From Leptospira brenneri (GTDB taxonomy: Bacteria; Spirochaetota; Leptospiria; Leptospirales; Leptospiraceae): DNA of 64,000 bases. The DNA lies in the NCBI RefSeq assembly GCF_002812125.1, contig NZ_NPDQ01000009.1, forward strand, positions 1-64,000. The letters run 5' to 3'. The position numbers and the translations under genes are program-made. The first letter of the stretch is position 1, and every line of letters starts with the position of its first letter. Shown here one piece after another: positions 1 through 10,052 of the stretch. The notes below the pieces were generated by a model, which saw only the letters and a program-made list of their open reading frames with translations, was not told where the DNA came from and searched no databases.

Positions 1-44
1 CCTCTTCCAATCGCCGTTTGTCCATATTCCAGAATGTACACCAC
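1..44 (-). CDS. Possible start of a gene running off the left edge
   Basis: A minus-strand frame begins with tandem GTG codons at 44 and 41, preceded at suitable distance by an AGAGG ribosome-binding-like sequence. It stays open to the window edge and encodes about 14 residues (VVYILEYGQTAIG...). An ATG at 25 in another frame is an alternative. Too little is visible to name a product. Confidence 0.25.
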   Translation of the reverse strand, partial: MVYILEYGQTAIGR

Positions 45-417
45 AAGTCAAACCTCTTTTATAAAAATTGTCCCAGTTTTAAGAAACAATTCACCTTTTT
101 TTTATGAGGAAAGATCGAACTTTCGGCATGGAAAAAGATTTAAAATGCAAACCAAATCTATGGATTCACAAAGATATCAGACAAAGATCACATATAGAGA
201 AACAAAAAACGAACTTTGTTTCCGACCAATTCTCGGCAGCAAAATAAACTTAACACAAGTTATTCTCTCATCCGCCTTTTAGAATCCAACCAAACAAAGA
301 TAACCTTTCTCTTTTATCAAAAAAGAATAGGAAAATAAAACTTGACCAACCGAAAATCTGGTTTCTTTAGATGAACCTTACGAAAAGACCAAATTACCAA
401 TCGGGCAAAGGAATCTT
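45..417. other. Non-coding stretch upstream of the first kinase
   Basis: AT-rich spacer. The one open frame here (34-282, plus strand) has no ribosome-binding site and low-complexity composition, so I do not treat it as a gene. A TTGACC at 342-347 could be a -35 element for the kinase gene, but no good -10 follows at normal spacing. No repeats or RNA structure are evident. Confidence 0.4.
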
Positions 418-2625
418 ATGAATGTTATTTCTAAAACAATATTCCTCTTTTGTCTTTATTTCTTTTGTTCTTGTTTCTGGAATCCAAACGGAAACTCAAA
501 GTTAGAGAATGGAATTTTGAATCTAGAAAACCACTCTTTCCAAGAAGAAGGTATTCTTCCTTTAGAAGGCGAATGGAAATTCACACCTAACAAATTCACG
601 CTGAGCGAGACACAAGATACCATCCTTGTATCCATTCCAGACTCCCCCAACTGGAACTCGTATAACAGAAGGGAAGACGGTAAAAAAGGATTTGGGATTG
701 GAAGTTATCATTTAACGATAAACCTTCCCAAAGAAAAAATTCCTTTGGCTCTTGATTTTGATGTTATTTTTTCTGATTGCGAAGTTTTCCAAGACCAAAC
801 CAAAATCGGCTCTCTTGGATCTGTTGGAAATGCCAATGAAAGTATTGATATCAAACCCCAACTGATCTATTTATTACCTTCCGACAAAAACCAAATCCAA
901 ATCACTGTGTTTGTAAAAAATCGTTTTTATAGATCTGGAGGAATTCGAATTCCGCCAAGTCTCGGAATCCAGAAATCACTCAAAACCTCTCGCGAAAAAG
1001 ACATTCTAAAAGAATCGATTGTGATCGGTGGATTATTTTTTTTGGGTTTCTACCAATTAGGAATGCACTATACTAGAAAAAAGATCATAGGTTCCCTTTA
1101 CTTCTTTTTCTTTTGTTTGATCATGTCTTTTCAAATCCTTACAACTGGACAGAAAACTTTATTTCTCTTTTTTGAATCCAATCCAAGCGAACTTGTTTAT
1201 AGGATCGATTTTTTTACCCAATATGCTAGCGTTATATTAGGAATTCACTATATCCACTCTTTAACAAAAGAATACCTCTCCAAACAAATTATATACATTT
1301 CATCTGGTATATTAATCATACCAACAATCATTACAATTTTTGGTTCGGTTTATTTGATTAGTTCATTACACTTGTATGTGTTATGTGTAATTATCCCTAT
1401 TTTGACAGTTGCAATCTATTTAATTTTTCGGTATATTAGAGACAAACGTTCCGGGTTTATCTATCTGGGTTTATCAATCCTTCTTTTAGTTGGGTTTGCA
1501 AGCCACGACATAACCATATCACTACTTGGTAGGACAAAACCATTATTACTCAATTACGGAATGTTACTCTTCGTTTTCTTTCAGTCTATTTTTTTATCCA
1601 AACATATTTCTGGTGAAATTGTTTCTGCCGAATTAAAATTCAAAAACGCATCACAACAATTAATTCACTCTGAAAAACTATCCTCTTTGGGGGTCATGGT
1701 CGCAAGTGTGGCTCATGAAATTAACTCACCACTCAGTGCAGTGATTATGACTAGCGATTCTATCAGAGACAGCATCTCTACCTTTTTTAAAGAGTTACCA
1801 TACTATGAGCCAATTCCCAAAGATTGTTATCCTATTTTGGTATCTCTGATTGATTTTTCACTTTCCCAAGTTGAACTTCTTTCCGGGAAAGAATACCGCC
1901 TTCAAAAACAAGAAATCAGTCAAACGCTCCAAAACTTAAGAATCGATGAATCGGAAAGAATGGCCGACTTACTCGTGAGTTTGGGTTTAAAAAATATTCC
2001 CGACGAATGGGCTTCTGTATTTTCTGAAAAAAGATCGGACTCTCTTCTTGTTTTAGCAGAAAAGGTTGTTAAAATTTTACAAGACACTAACACAATTCAA
2101 ATTGCTGCAAACCGAGCCATCAAAATTGCCCAAGCACTAAAGAACTTCACTCACTTCGACCCAAAAGAAGAAAAAAGAACCATTCATTTAGCGGACTCAA
2201 TACAAAACGTAATCGCAGTTTTAGCAGGATACTTTAAACAAGGAATTCAAATCACCACAAACTTCCAACAAATTTCACCTATTTCATGTTATCCGGATGA
2301 GTTAAATCAAGTTTGGGCAAATCTAATCCAAAATGCCATCCAATCTATGAATGGAAAAGGCGAACTAAAAATTGAGATCGGACAAACCCAAAAAGACGGT
2401 ATAATTTATGTTTTTGTTTCCATTCAAGATTCAGGCCCAGGCATTCCCAAAGAAATCCTGGATAAAATTTTTGATCCTTTTTTTACAACAAAACCTGTGG
2501 GACAAGGTACGGGACTTGGACTTTACATTTCCAAACAAGTCATAGAAAAACACAACGGAATCATTGAAATCAATTCAAAACCCAAAAATACAAAGTTTAC
2601 CATTTTTCTACCTTACGAGGAATAA
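418..2625 (+). CDS. 7TM-DISM-type membrane sensor histidine kinase
   Basis: A 735-residue inner-membrane sensor kinase. A hydrophobic leader ends in FFCSC, a possible lipoprotein cleavage site. A periplasmic beta-rich domain follows (about 30-190, with the LEGEWKF and GIGSYHL patterns of 7TMR-DISM extracellular domains), then seven membrane segments (about 195-400). The H-box HEINSP places the phospho-accepting histidine at residue 433. The ATPase domain carries N, DSGPGIP and GTGLGL boxes near the C-terminus. About 100 residues are inserted between the two predicted HisKA helices, which is unusual. The AAAGGA ribosome-binding site supports this start. There is no adjacent response regulator, so partner and ligand are unknown. 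It converges with the next kinase gene. Confidence 0.88.
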   Translation: MNVISKTIFLFCLYFFCSCFWNPNGNSKLENGILNLENHSFQEEGILPLEGEWKFTPNKFTLSETQDTILVSIPDSPNWNSYNRREDGKKGFGIGSYHLTINLPKEKIPLALDFDVIFSDCEVFQDQTKIGSLGSVGNANESIDIKPQLIYLLPSDKNQIQITVFVKNRFYRSGGIRIPPSLGIQKSLKTSREKDILKESIVIGGLFFLGFYQLGMHYTRKKIIGSLYFFFFCLIMSFQILTTGQKTLFLFFESNPSELVYRIDFFTQYASVILGIHYIHSLTKEYLSKQIIYISSGILIIPTIITIFGSVYLISSLHLYVLCVIIPILTVAIYLIFRYIRDKRSGFIYLGLSILLLVGFASHDITISLLGRTKPLLLNYGMLLFVFFQSIFLSKHISGEIVSAELKFKNASQQLIHSEKLSSLGVMVASVAHEINSPLSAVIMTSDSIRDSISTFFKELPYYEPIPKDCYPILVSLIDFSLSQVELLSGKEYRLQKQEISQTLQNLRIDESERMADLLVSLGLKNIPDEWASVFSEKRSDSLLVLAEKVVKILQDTNTIQIAANRAIKIAQALKNFTHFDPKEEKRTIHLADSIQNVIAVLAGYFKQGIQITTNFQQISPISCYPDELNQVWANLIQNAIQSMNGKGELKIEIGQTQKDGIIYVFVSIQDSGPGIPKEILDKIFDPFFTTKPVGQGTGLGLYISKQVIEKHNGIIEINSKPKNTKFTIFLPYEE

Positions 2626-2678
2626 AAGAAATGGAAGTTTTGACTGGCGCGTTTTAGTTACTTTTAATTTCCATAAAA

Positions 2679-4361
2679 TTACCTAGGAGCCGGCAAACGA
2701 AAACTAACAACCGTTCCCTTACCTTTTTCACTAGTTGCCCAAATTTCACCACCATGTAATTTAATAAATTCACTACAAAGGATGAGACCAAGTCCAGTCC
2801 CCTTTTCACCTTCCAATCCAATACTCGTTACTTGTGCATCAACCCGGAATAATTTCTCTAGATCCGAACTACCCATCCCAATTCCATTATCATGGCACTC
2901 CACACGAATCCCGTCTTCATCTTGTTTTACAATGATCTTAATTTCACCGTTTTCATTTGTAAATTTGATTGAGTTGGTAATTAAGTTGCGAAGTACAGCC
3001 TGAATCATTTCAGAATCTGCATACACATAAGCCGACTCTTCTGCAATATCCGTAGTGATGCGGATGGATTTTTTTTTGATCAAGGAATCCACTTGGTCAG
3101 TGATTTTTGTGACAAGATGGATAAGATTGACTTGTTTGGGCCGAAATGGCATATTTCCTGTTTGGGTTCTTGCCCAATCCAAAAGCTGCTCTAGTAGTCC
3201 ATAGAGTAAAGATGCGGAATTTTGAATTTCAAAGATAGTGTCTTTTTTTTCTGCATTCGTATGTGAGTCAAAGTCTTCATATAGAATTTCTGTTAGCTGC
3301 TTAAAAGCTCCTAGCGGATTTCTTAAATCATGGGCAATGATAGAAAAAAATATATCCTTTGTGTGATTGGACTCACTTAAGAGTTTTTCAGAAGTGTGTA
3401 AGGCTTCTATGGCTTTGTTCTTTTCAAAAACTTGTTTTCTCAGTAGTTTCGTTCGGTCAAAAACCTTTTTTTCCAATTCAAAACGATAAGTGATGAGACG
3501 TTGGTATTGTAAGGTAATGAACTCAGACAAAATAGAAAACGGAATTAGAAAAGAAATCAGATAAATATAAGAATCAAAAACTCCCTTGTATACAAATGGG
3601 CCAACTCCCATCCTTGTCATCAGTATACTGGATAGGTATAAAAGAAATACACCTAAGGTAACACCGCGGACCTGGAACCGATAACCTAAATAAATCAGAA
3701 TTAAAAAAGATAAAAAGAAAAGATAAGGGAAGTGATAAACAATCACTGCCTGCACGAGAATAAAAGCTGTTGTCCATAAAATCAGTTTACTAGACAGATC
3801 CTCAAGTCGAAATTTCCTCCAAGCCATAAAGAATGGTACGGTGATAAAAATTCCAATTGTATCTCCAAAAATGATAACGAGTAAGGTTCTAACAATTTCA
3901 GAAAAATTTAATTTATAAAAATACCCGAAATAATAGAGAACTCCTCCCAAACATAAAATGGAAATTGCACTCGATAAAAAAGATACATAAGCAACGAAAT
4001 AAAAATTATCTTTCGCGGAATTCAGGTTCTTACGAATTTTTTTCTGCCAAAAGGTATAAGCCAATGTTGATTGAAATGTATCTACCCCAGCGGTAAGACA
4101 AATACTAAGATACAAATCAAACTGGCTCAAACCATGTTGGCTACTGATGAGCCCATCCTGATTCGCAAGGAAACTGGCAAGCCAAACGACAGGTAAAAAA
4201 CGATATCCAAAAAATAAACAACCAATAAGACCAATTCCAGAAGGGATCCAGAGGACGGCCAAGTTCATAGGTTGGAAAGAGAAAAATTCCATTCCCAATT
4301 TGGCAGTTCCAATATAGAGTAGAAATAAAATGAATCCCTTTAGGAATTGCTTCCAGTTCAT
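2679..4361 (-). CDS. MASE1-domain sensor histidine kinase
   Basis: The N-terminal half has about eight to nine hydrophobic segments resembling the MASE1 sensory module (FQPMNLAVLWIPSGIGL). A short coiled coil and a HisKA domain follow, with IIAHDLRNPLG (His344 from this start), then a HATPase domain with N-box, DNGIGM and GTGLGL motifs ending in FRLP. It should autophosphorylate in response to an unknown signal. The ATG at 4361 is chosen; a TTG at 4385 would add eight residues, and neither has a good ribosome-binding site. It lies 71 nt downstream of trpC on the same strand and may be co-transcribed. No response regulator is adjacent. Confidence 0.88.
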   Translation of the reverse strand: MNWKQFLKGFILFLLYIGTAKLGMEFFSFQPMNLAVLWIPSGIGLIGCLFFGYRFLPVVWLASFLANQDGLISSQHGLSQFDLYLSICLTAGVDTFQSTLAYTFWQKKIRKNLNSAKDNFYFVAYVSFLSSAISILCLGGVLYYFGYFYKLNFSEIVRTLLVIIFGDTIGIFITVPFFMAWRKFRLEDLSSKLILWTTAFILVQAVIVYHFPYLFFLSFLILIYLGYRFQVRGVTLGVFLLYLSSILMTRMGVGPFVYKGVFDSYIYLISFLIPFSILSEFITLQYQRLITYRFELEKKVFDRTKLLRKQVFEKNKAIEALHTSEKLLSESNHTKDIFFSIIAHDLRNPLGAFKQLTEILYEDFDSHTNAEKKDTIFEIQNSASLLYGLLEQLLDWARTQTGNMPFRPKQVNLIHLVTKITDQVDSLIKKKSIRITTDIAEESAYVYADSEMIQAVLRNLITNSIKFTNENGEIKIIVKQDEDGIRVECHDNGIGMGSSDLEKLFRVDAQVTSIGLEGEKGTGLGLILCSEFIKLHGGEIWATSEKGKGTVVSFRLPAPR

Positions 4362-4432
4362 GCGGATAGAATAAACGAAGGACAATTGGAGAAAAGCGAA
4401 ATTATCCTTAGAATTTACCTGAAAATCGGAGA

Positions 4433-5191
4433 TTAATTTCCAGAGAGAAGAGACTGAAAATCTTTTTTTATGTCCTTACTTTTCATAAAGTAAGTGCCAA
4501 TTAACATAGAATCAACGATCCCTTTGTATTTTTGCCAATCATCATAACTTTTGATTCCAGATTCAGCAACACGAATGATGGAATCATCTAGTTCAGGAGC
4601 AATGTCCTCAATTAGGTTTTGATGAATTTCAAATGTATCCAGATCTCTAGTGTTGATACCGATAGTAGTGGCTCCAGCATCAAGGGCTGTTTTTACTTCT
4701 TCACGATTATGTGTTTCCACAAGAATCGAAAGTCCTAAGTTTTTTGCATGTTGCAGTAAGGAAGTTAAGTCACGGGGAGAAAGGATTCTTACAATGAGTA
4801 AAATGGCAGAAGCACCATAAGAATAGGCTTCATCAATTTGAACAGGATCTATGATAAAGTCTTTTCGAATCACAGGAATAGATACGGACTCCGCGACTGA
4901 TTTGAGATCATTTAAAGATCCAAAAAAATACTGTGAATCAGTGAGGACAGAGATCGCCCCTGCTCCTGCAGATTCGTAAATGGATGCAATTTCAACAGGG
5001 TGGTAATCAGGGCGAAGGATTCCAGAACTAGGGCTTCCTTTTTTGCATTCCGCAATGACTGAAATGGAATTTGTTTTGAGTCTTGGCTCCCAAGGCCTTA
5101 TGGGAATGACACGAGGAGGAAGAGTCTTCCCCCTGGACAAACGAACTTCTTCGTGTTTGGTCTCTACAATCTTATGTAAAATAGGGTTCAC
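4433..5191 (-). CDS. trpC: Indole-3-glycerol phosphate synthase
   Basis: Cytoplasmic TIM-barrel enzyme closing CdRP to indole-3-glycerol phosphate in tryptophan synthesis. The 252 residues match the usual single-domain length. Visible family motifs are IAECKKGSP (46-54, with catalytic Glu48 and Lys50), VIRKDF (107-112, Lys110), VETHN (158-162), GINTRDL (178-184) and VAESGI (208-213). It is not fused to TrpF and no other trp gene is nearby. It lies 10 nt downstream of the STAS gene, so the two are probably co-transcribed although functionally unrelated. Confidence 0.97.
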   Translation of the reverse strand: MNPILHKIVETKHEEVRLSRGKTLPPRVIPIRPWEPRLKTNSISVIAECKKGSPSSGILRPDYHPVEIASIYESAGAGAISVLTDSQYFFGSLNDLKSVAESVSIPVIRKDFIIDPVQIDEAYSYGASAILLIVRILSPRDLTSLLQHAKNLGLSILVETHNREEVKTALDAGATTIGINTRDLDTFEIHQNLIEDIAPELDDSIIRVAESGIKSYDDWQKYKGIVDSMLIGTYFMKSKDIKKDFQSLLSGN

Positions 5192-5201
5192 GGATTTATG
5201 C

Positions 5202-5546
5202 TTAAAACGCTTTTAGCGCAGCATCTTCCGAGTCATAAATATCAAAAAGAGAAGTAAGTTCAATAACATCAAAGATACGTTTGACAGCAGGTTTGATGTT
5301 CGAAATTTTCAAAGATCCCTCTTTGGAATTGAGCTTGCGAAGTGTGGAAATACAAGCTCTGAATCCAGAAGATGACATGTATTCAACATCCTTCATGTTT
5401 AAAAGAACTTTTCTATGACCAGCGTTATCGATGAGTTCCATGAGGCCCTCTTCCACTTCATTTGCCACAGAAACGTCCAATCGACCTTCCAGATAAACGA
5501 CTAGTTTTCCGTCTTTCACTTCGTGTTTTAGCACCGATTTACCCAA
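5202..5546 (-). CDS. STAS-domain anti-sigma factor antagonist
   Basis: A 114-residue single STAS domain. The pattern GKLVVYLEGRLDV...VEYMSSSGFRAC matches SpoIIAA/RsbV-type antagonists, with the phosphorylatable serine probably at Ser59. Such proteins release a sigma factor by binding its anti-sigma kinase when unphosphorylated. No kinase or sigma gene is nearby. The start shown is TTG; a GTG at 5534 would shorten the protein by four residues. It heads the minus-strand trpC/MASE1-kinase run and is divergent from murD with under 50 nt between the starts. Confidence 0.9.
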   Translation of the reverse strand: MGKSVLKHEVKDGKLVVYLEGRLDVSVANEVEEGLMELIDNAGHRKVLLNMKDVEYMSSSGFRACISTLRKLNSKEGSLKISNIKPAVKRIFDVIELTSLFDIYDSEDAALKAF

Positions 5547-5594
5547 CCTGATATGATTTTACAAAATCAACGTAATTTAACGGAGTGTCAATCA

Positions 5595-6989
5595 ATGTTT
5601 TCTGAATCCATTCCGACAGCTTCTGACCTAGACAGGTTCCAAAATTTCCTCATTTTAGGAGGAGGTTCCTCTGGAGATTCCTCTGCCAAATTATTAAACT
5701 CTCTAGGCAAACGGTGTTTGCTTGCAGACAAATTTCCCGACCGCGCCAACAAAGAAATATACACTTCTGTTTTGTCAGACAATTACCCACAGGAAGTTCT
5801 GGTAGGAATTGATTGTATCATCAAAAGCCCAGGCATCCTACCTGACCATCCCATCTTGGAAGAAGCCAAAACAAAAGAGATTCCTATTTTGAGTGAAATT
5901 TCTTTGGCTCGAATTTTTTTCAAAGGCCGGGTTATTGGAATTACTGGTACGGATGGAAAATCAACCACAACGGCACTTACCTATCACATTCTAAAATCAA
6001 AATTTCCAAATTCAAAAATGGGAGGAAATATTGGAATTCCCTTTACCTCTTTTTGTTTAGAGCCCTTGGATTTAGTAGTTTTAGAACTTTCTAGTTACCA
6101 ACTAGATGATTCACCTAATCTACATTTAACGGCATCAGCAATTTTAAATTTGGCATCTGACCATTTGGAAAGACATCAAACAATGAGATCTTATGCAGAA
6201 GCAAAATGGAAAATACAAAACTTAAAAGATCCCAAACATAACTTGTTTGTGAATCCGAACTTTTTCCAATTTTTTCCAGAAGAAAAACAAAAAAATACAA
6301 ACTTACACTTAATAGGTGAAGGAACAAAATATTTTGTAAGTTTGGATCCTAACCAAATTCATACACCTAACCATGTCTATGACGCTTCCCAGTTTCCTCT
6401 AAAAGGAAAACACAACCTGATGAATTTATGTTTTGCCATCGCCCTTAGTGAATCCATGGGAATGGAAAAAAAAGAAATTCAAAAACAATTTGAATCTTTT
6501 TATGGGCTTCCGCACCGGTTTCGAAAAATAGAAAACTCAGAGTTTCAAAACCAATACAAAGAAATTCATTTTATCAATGATTCAAAATCCACGAATCTTC
6601 ATTCAATGCTTTCCGGAATTTCAGGATTTAAAAAAGGAGATGGACTTTTTTTAATTTTAGGAGGAATTCCTAAGTCAGAATCCATAACTCCATTTTTAAA
6701 TCGATGGAAAGAATTAGAGTCTCCCATTTGGGTTTATGGTAAGGCTGCGGAAGTTTGGAAATCAGAATTTGATAAGACCGGACTTCCCGTTTTGTATTTT
6801 CCAGACCTGCCCTCACTCATCACAAACATTAAGAAGGCAATTGATTCTAAAATAGAATCAGAGGGGGATGATAAATCACAAACCCTGTCAGTGATTTTCT
6901 CACCAGCAGGTGCTAGTTTTGATTTGTATAAAAATTTTGAAGAACGAGGAAACCATTTCGAAAGTCTAGTAAAAGAAAACTTTACTTAA
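5595..6989 (+). CDS. murD: UDP-N-acetylmuramoylalanine-D-glutamate ligase
   Basis: Adds D-glutamate to UDP-MurNAc-L-Ala during cytoplasmic peptidoglycan precursor synthesis. Motifs are the N-terminal dinucleotide-like LGGGSSG (21-27), the ATP-binding GITGTDGKSTTT (115-126), ELSSYQL, LNLASDHLERH and FINDSKSTN. The 464 residues are close to the family norm. The ATG at 5595 is preferred because GGAG sits 9 nt upstream; an upstream start at 5553 would almost touch the divergent STAS gene. It stands alone rather than in a division-cell wall cluster and shares a terminator hairpin with the convergent HD-GYP gene. Confidence 0.95.
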   Translation: MFSESIPTASDLDRFQNFLILGGGSSGDSSAKLLNSLGKRCLLADKFPDRANKEIYTSVLSDNYPQEVLVGIDCIIKSPGILPDHPILEEAKTKEIPILSEISLARIFFKGRVIGITGTDGKSTTTALTYHILKSKFPNSKMGGNIGIPFTSFCLEPLDLVVLELSSYQLDDSPNLHLTASAILNLASDHLERHQTMRSYAEAKWKIQNLKDPKHNLFVNPNFFQFFPEEKQKNTNLHLIGEGTKYFVSLDPNQIHTPNHVYDASQFPLKGKHNLMNLCFAIALSESMGMEKKEIQKQFESFYGLPHRFRKIENSEFQNQYKEIHFINDSKSTNLHSMLSGISGFKKGDGLFLILGGIPKSESITPFLNRWKELESPIWVYGKAAEVWKSEFDKTGLPVLYFPDLPSLITNIKKAIDSKIESEGDDKSQTLSVIFSPAGASFDLYKNFEERGNHFESLVKENFT

Positions 6990-7001
6990 ACATCAGGGAC
7001 A

Positions 7002-7026
7002 AAACCAGAACTTTGCATTCTGGTTT
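7002..7026. terminator. Bidirectional terminator hairpin between murD and HD-GYP gene
   Basis: Nine-base arms AAACCAGAA and TTCTGGTTT flank a 7-nt loop, with T-rich sequence following on the plus strand and A-rich sequence preceding. It sits between convergent stop codons and overlaps the HD-GYP stop by two bases, so it can serve both genes. Confidence 0.7.
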
Positions 7027-9004
7027 ATCTTTTATGTAAGATTTTTTCGTAAGCCTTACTCCCGATAAAAATATCGAGAAGGTCCCCATCGATGTGTTGG
7101 TCTCGGACTTCCATTTTTAATATATCAAAGGCACGTTCCAAAGGCACTGCCTTTTTATAAGGACGGTCTTGGTCTGTGAGGGCATCAAAGATATCAGCAA
7201 TGGCCATCATCTTAGCTTGCACCGGAATTTCGACCGCAGAGAGTCCTCGCGGATAACCAGAACCGTTTAGTTTTTCATGGTGACCATGGGCAATGGCAGG
7301 AACCATTTTGAGTTCCCGGGTCCAAGGGATCTTGGATAAAAATTGAAAGGTATGTTCTACATGGGATTCAATTTCCCTTCTTTCATCAAAGTCCAAAGAC
7401 CCGCGACGAATGGATAAAAAATTAAACTCTCTAGGCATAAGGAGATTCAAGTGGTTTCCATCGGTTGTATGGTAACTCATTTTAGAAATCTCTTCTAAAA
7501 AGTGAGAATTTCCTTCTTCTAAAATAGAGGGTTCATTTGATTCAGAAATCACTCGCACCATCTCTTCTAGTTTTTCTTTTTCTAAACTATATTCGAGTTG
7601 AATGGATTTCTCAAACTCCAAATAACCATTGTTACCATGTTTTTTTAAGTATTCTATTTTCTTTTGAGATAAGTTTGCTTCTACATCTTTTAAGATGAAT
7701 TGAAAACGCCAACGAATTAAATCTAGTTCATAGTCTTCTAATTTCTTAGCTTTGACTAAAACCTTTTCCCTGACCCCAACCTTTCCAAAGTCATGGAGAA
7801 GAGAGGCGTAACGGATTTCTTTTACTTGTGATTCATTAAAATGAACATCTTTAAACCTACCCGCTTGGATTCCATTCACAGACTCAGCAAGTCCCACAGT
7901 GTACTGTGCCACCCGAAAGGAGTGACCCGAAGTAGTGGGATCCCTAGATTCAATGGCCGATACACTGGCAGTGACAAAACCTTCAAAAAGGGTTTCAATG
8001 TCATGAACCAAATTATTATTTTGGATGGCCACTGCCGCTTGTCCAGCCACAGCCATCACCAATTCTTCCGAATATTTATCATATTCTAAAATAGAATTGG
8101 TTTTCATTTCTTCCAAGGTTAGTTTGATTTGGAAATTTTTCTTTCGATTGATAAGTTGGATGACACCCACAACTTCGTCATGGTGATCCTTCATAGGAAC
8201 CACAAGCATTGACTTTGAATAATAATTACTCATTTTATCAAAATCACTGTTGAATTTGTATTCCTCTTTACCGGACAATTCGTACACATTTGGAATATTG
8301 AGTTGTTTTCCAGTAAAAGCAACGTAACCAGCAATACTCTTTTTGTTAATCGGGAGAATGAATTCATCTGAATTCAGATCCAATGCGGAAATTTTAAAAC
8401 GTAAATTACGAGGATTTCCTCTTTCGTCTTTTTCCACCAAATACAAGGAACCAGAATCTGAATTAGAAATTTCACGAGCAGAGTTCAGAATGTCTCGAAG
8501 TAATTTTGTGAAATCTTTTTCGTTGGCAAGGCTAATCCCGATCCTTGTAAGCTTTGAAATTTCATTGGTGGAGACATTGATTCGTTTTTGGAGTTCGAAT
8601 TTATCCACAACCATCTGCAGGCTCGTAAACGCATTCGCAAGAGCTTTGACTAAAAAAACGAGAGGGGCATCATCCGGAACATTGGTGAAAAACAAATCTT
8701 CTTCAATGCTAAGTGCAATGTAACCAGTATAATCAATAGGTGCACGAACAATAAAGTTCGACATGATGGTTGGATGATTCTTTAAAAATTGATGGATCTC
8801 TTGGTGTTTATTTTCTAATTCATACCGAGAGATATAGAACAATACCTTGGCGATGCGTCCATGGGAATCCGTCTCAATCTGATCAAGTTCAGATAAAGTC
8901 AAAACCTTAGCTTTGATTTTTTTGGAATAATCGGCAACTTTGCCTTCAAAAAAAGGATCGTCTGTGATGATGAATTGCGAATCCGAAGATTTGGTCACAG
9001 GCAT
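7025..9004 (-). CDS. GAF and HD-GYP domain protein, probable c-di-GMP phosphodiesterase
   Basis: A 659-residue cytoplasmic signalling protein. Residues 1-140 are unrecognised, a GAF domain follows (about 160-330), then an HD-GYP domain. The HD dyad is at 404-405 ([11 protein letters not shown]) and GYP at 583-585 within [14 protein letters not shown], followed by the typical [20 protein letters not shown] enzymes hydrolyse cyclic di-GMP. The 179-residue gap between HD and GYP is far longer than the usual 60-70, implying an inserted helical segment ([12 protein letters not shown]...). The aspartate often seen in HHExxDG is asparagine here. The gene stands alone between convergent murD and the membrane-protein pair. 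Confidence 0.9.
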   Translation of the reverse strand: MPVTKSSDSQFIITDDPFFEGKVADYSKKIKAKVLTLSELDQIETDSHGRIAKVLFYISRYELENKHQEIHQFLKNHPTIMSNFIVRAPIDYTGYIALSIEEDLFFTNVPDDAPLVFLVKALANAFTSLQMVVDKFELQKRINVSTNEISKLTRIGISLANEKDFTKLLRDILNSAREISNSDSGSLYLVEKDERGNPRNLRFKISALDLNSDEFILPINKKSIAGYVAFTGKQLNIPNVYELSGKEEYKFNSDFDKMSNYYSKSMLVVPMKDHHDEVVGVIQLINRKKNFQIKLTLEEMKTNSILEYDKYSEELVMAVAGQAAVAIQNNNLVHDIETLFEGFVTASVSAIESRDPTTSGHSFRVAQYTVGLAESVNGIQAGRFKDVHFNESQVKEIRYASLLHDFGKVGVREKVLVKAKKLEDYELDLIRWRFQFILKDVEANLSQKKIEYLKKHGNNGYLEFEKSIQLEYSLEKEKLEEMVRVISESNEPSILEEGNSHFLEEISKMSYHTTDGNHLNLLMPREFNFLSIRRGSLDFDERREIESHVEHTFQFLSKIPWTRELKMVPAIAHGHHEKLNGSGYPRGLSAVEIPVQAKMMAIADIFDALTDQDRPYKKAVPLERAFDILKMEVRDQHIDGDLLDIFIGSKAYEKILHKR

Positions 9005-9056
9005 ACTATCGACATGAAAAAATCGACTGTCGATTGTTTTTTTTGGAAAATAAATC

Positions 9057-10052
9057 TTACTTTTGTTTGATTAAGAGGATGATCCCAAAACTGAGCGAAG
9101 CGACCAAATAAAAACTCAAAAAATAGAGAACTTGGACTCCTAACAATACATAGGGTGAATGCACCCATCCGCTTGGTTCCAAGAGTAAAAAAGGAAGGAA
9201 AATTCCCAAAATTGAGGGGTACAGAAAGGAAACCACTCCCCGAATCCCAGATTCAGACCATGCCAGTCTGGATAAATAGGAATATAGTAACCTCCCAAAA
9301 ATTCCAGAGAGCATGGCCAAAGGCAGAACCACCACAATTTCTGCTCCTAAAGAACTAGAAAACGCAAAACCACCAATCCAAATTCCAATCTCCGAGCTAA
9401 AAGGAACAATTTCTTTTTTGAACTTTGAAACGATCAAAAATCCAACAAAAGAAGAAATCCCATACATAAGGATTGCAGATACTTGATTGTAAAAATGGAC
9501 ATCCTCTTTCCATGGAGATAAAACAAGAAAGGCTGCTGGAAAAAAACTCAAATAAACAAAACGGGAACTATCTTCACCTAACGATAGGTTTCTTTTGTCT
9601 TCACCGGTCCAAAACATTTCCCTTGTCCAAAGAAAAGCCCCAAGAGCAATTGCAAAAGGTAAAATCAAAGTATTATCTTGGACGAGTATTGTATTTTGAA
9701 AGAAATGAATTCCATACAATACAGAAACCCAAAAAGAATACAAAAAGACCGAAACAAAGATCCGAAAGAAAGGTTTTAAATTGAATATCCTCTCTTCCAA
9801 AGAGGAATAAGAAAGAAAAAGGATAAGATTACTTTTGGTGATATAAGCAAATATAGAATCAGTATTCCAAAGGTCTGACCGAATCCCCCACTTGTTCAAA
9901 GACTCTGTAATGATAAAACCAAAAATAGAAATGGTAACCCATCGGAAGATCAAATCACTCCGGTTTCCATCATCAACAATTCTAGATAGAGAATGAAATA
10001 AAAAGAATCCGGAAAGGATACAGAAGAGGAATTCTGTTTCTACTAAATTCAT
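9057..10052 (-). CDS. Polytopic membrane protein, unknown function
   Basis: A 331-residue protein with about ten predicted hydrophobic segments and few charged loops. I do not recognise the family; the stretch [14 protein letters not shown] is faintly transporter-like but not diagnostic. Its ATG overlaps the stop of the upstream TPR gene by 4 bp (ATGA), implying translational coupling and a possible shared envelope role. Confidence 0.7.
   Translation of the reverse strand: MNLVETEFLFCILSGFFLFHSLSRIVDDGNRSDLIFRWVTISIFGFIITESLNKWGIRSDLWNTDSIFAYITKSNLILFLSYSSLEERIFNLKPFFRIFVSVFLYSFWVSVLYGIHFFQNTILVQDNTLILPFAIALGAFLWTREMFWTGEDKRNLSLGEDSSRFVYLSFFPAAFLVLSPWKEDVHFYNQVSAILMYGISSFVGFLIVSKFKKEIVPFSSEIGIWIGGFAFSSSLGAEIVVVLPLAMLSGIFGRLLYSYLSRLAWSESGIRGVVSFLYPSILGIFLPFLLLEPSGWVHSPYVLLGVQVLYFLSFYLVASLSFGIILLIKQK

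Noticed and set aside
34..282. 82-residue plus-strand open frame
   Set aside because: No ribosome-binding site, low-complexity composition and no recognisable motif.
2626..2678. Terminator between the two kinase genes
   Set aside because: Only a weak 5-bp inverted repeat is present.
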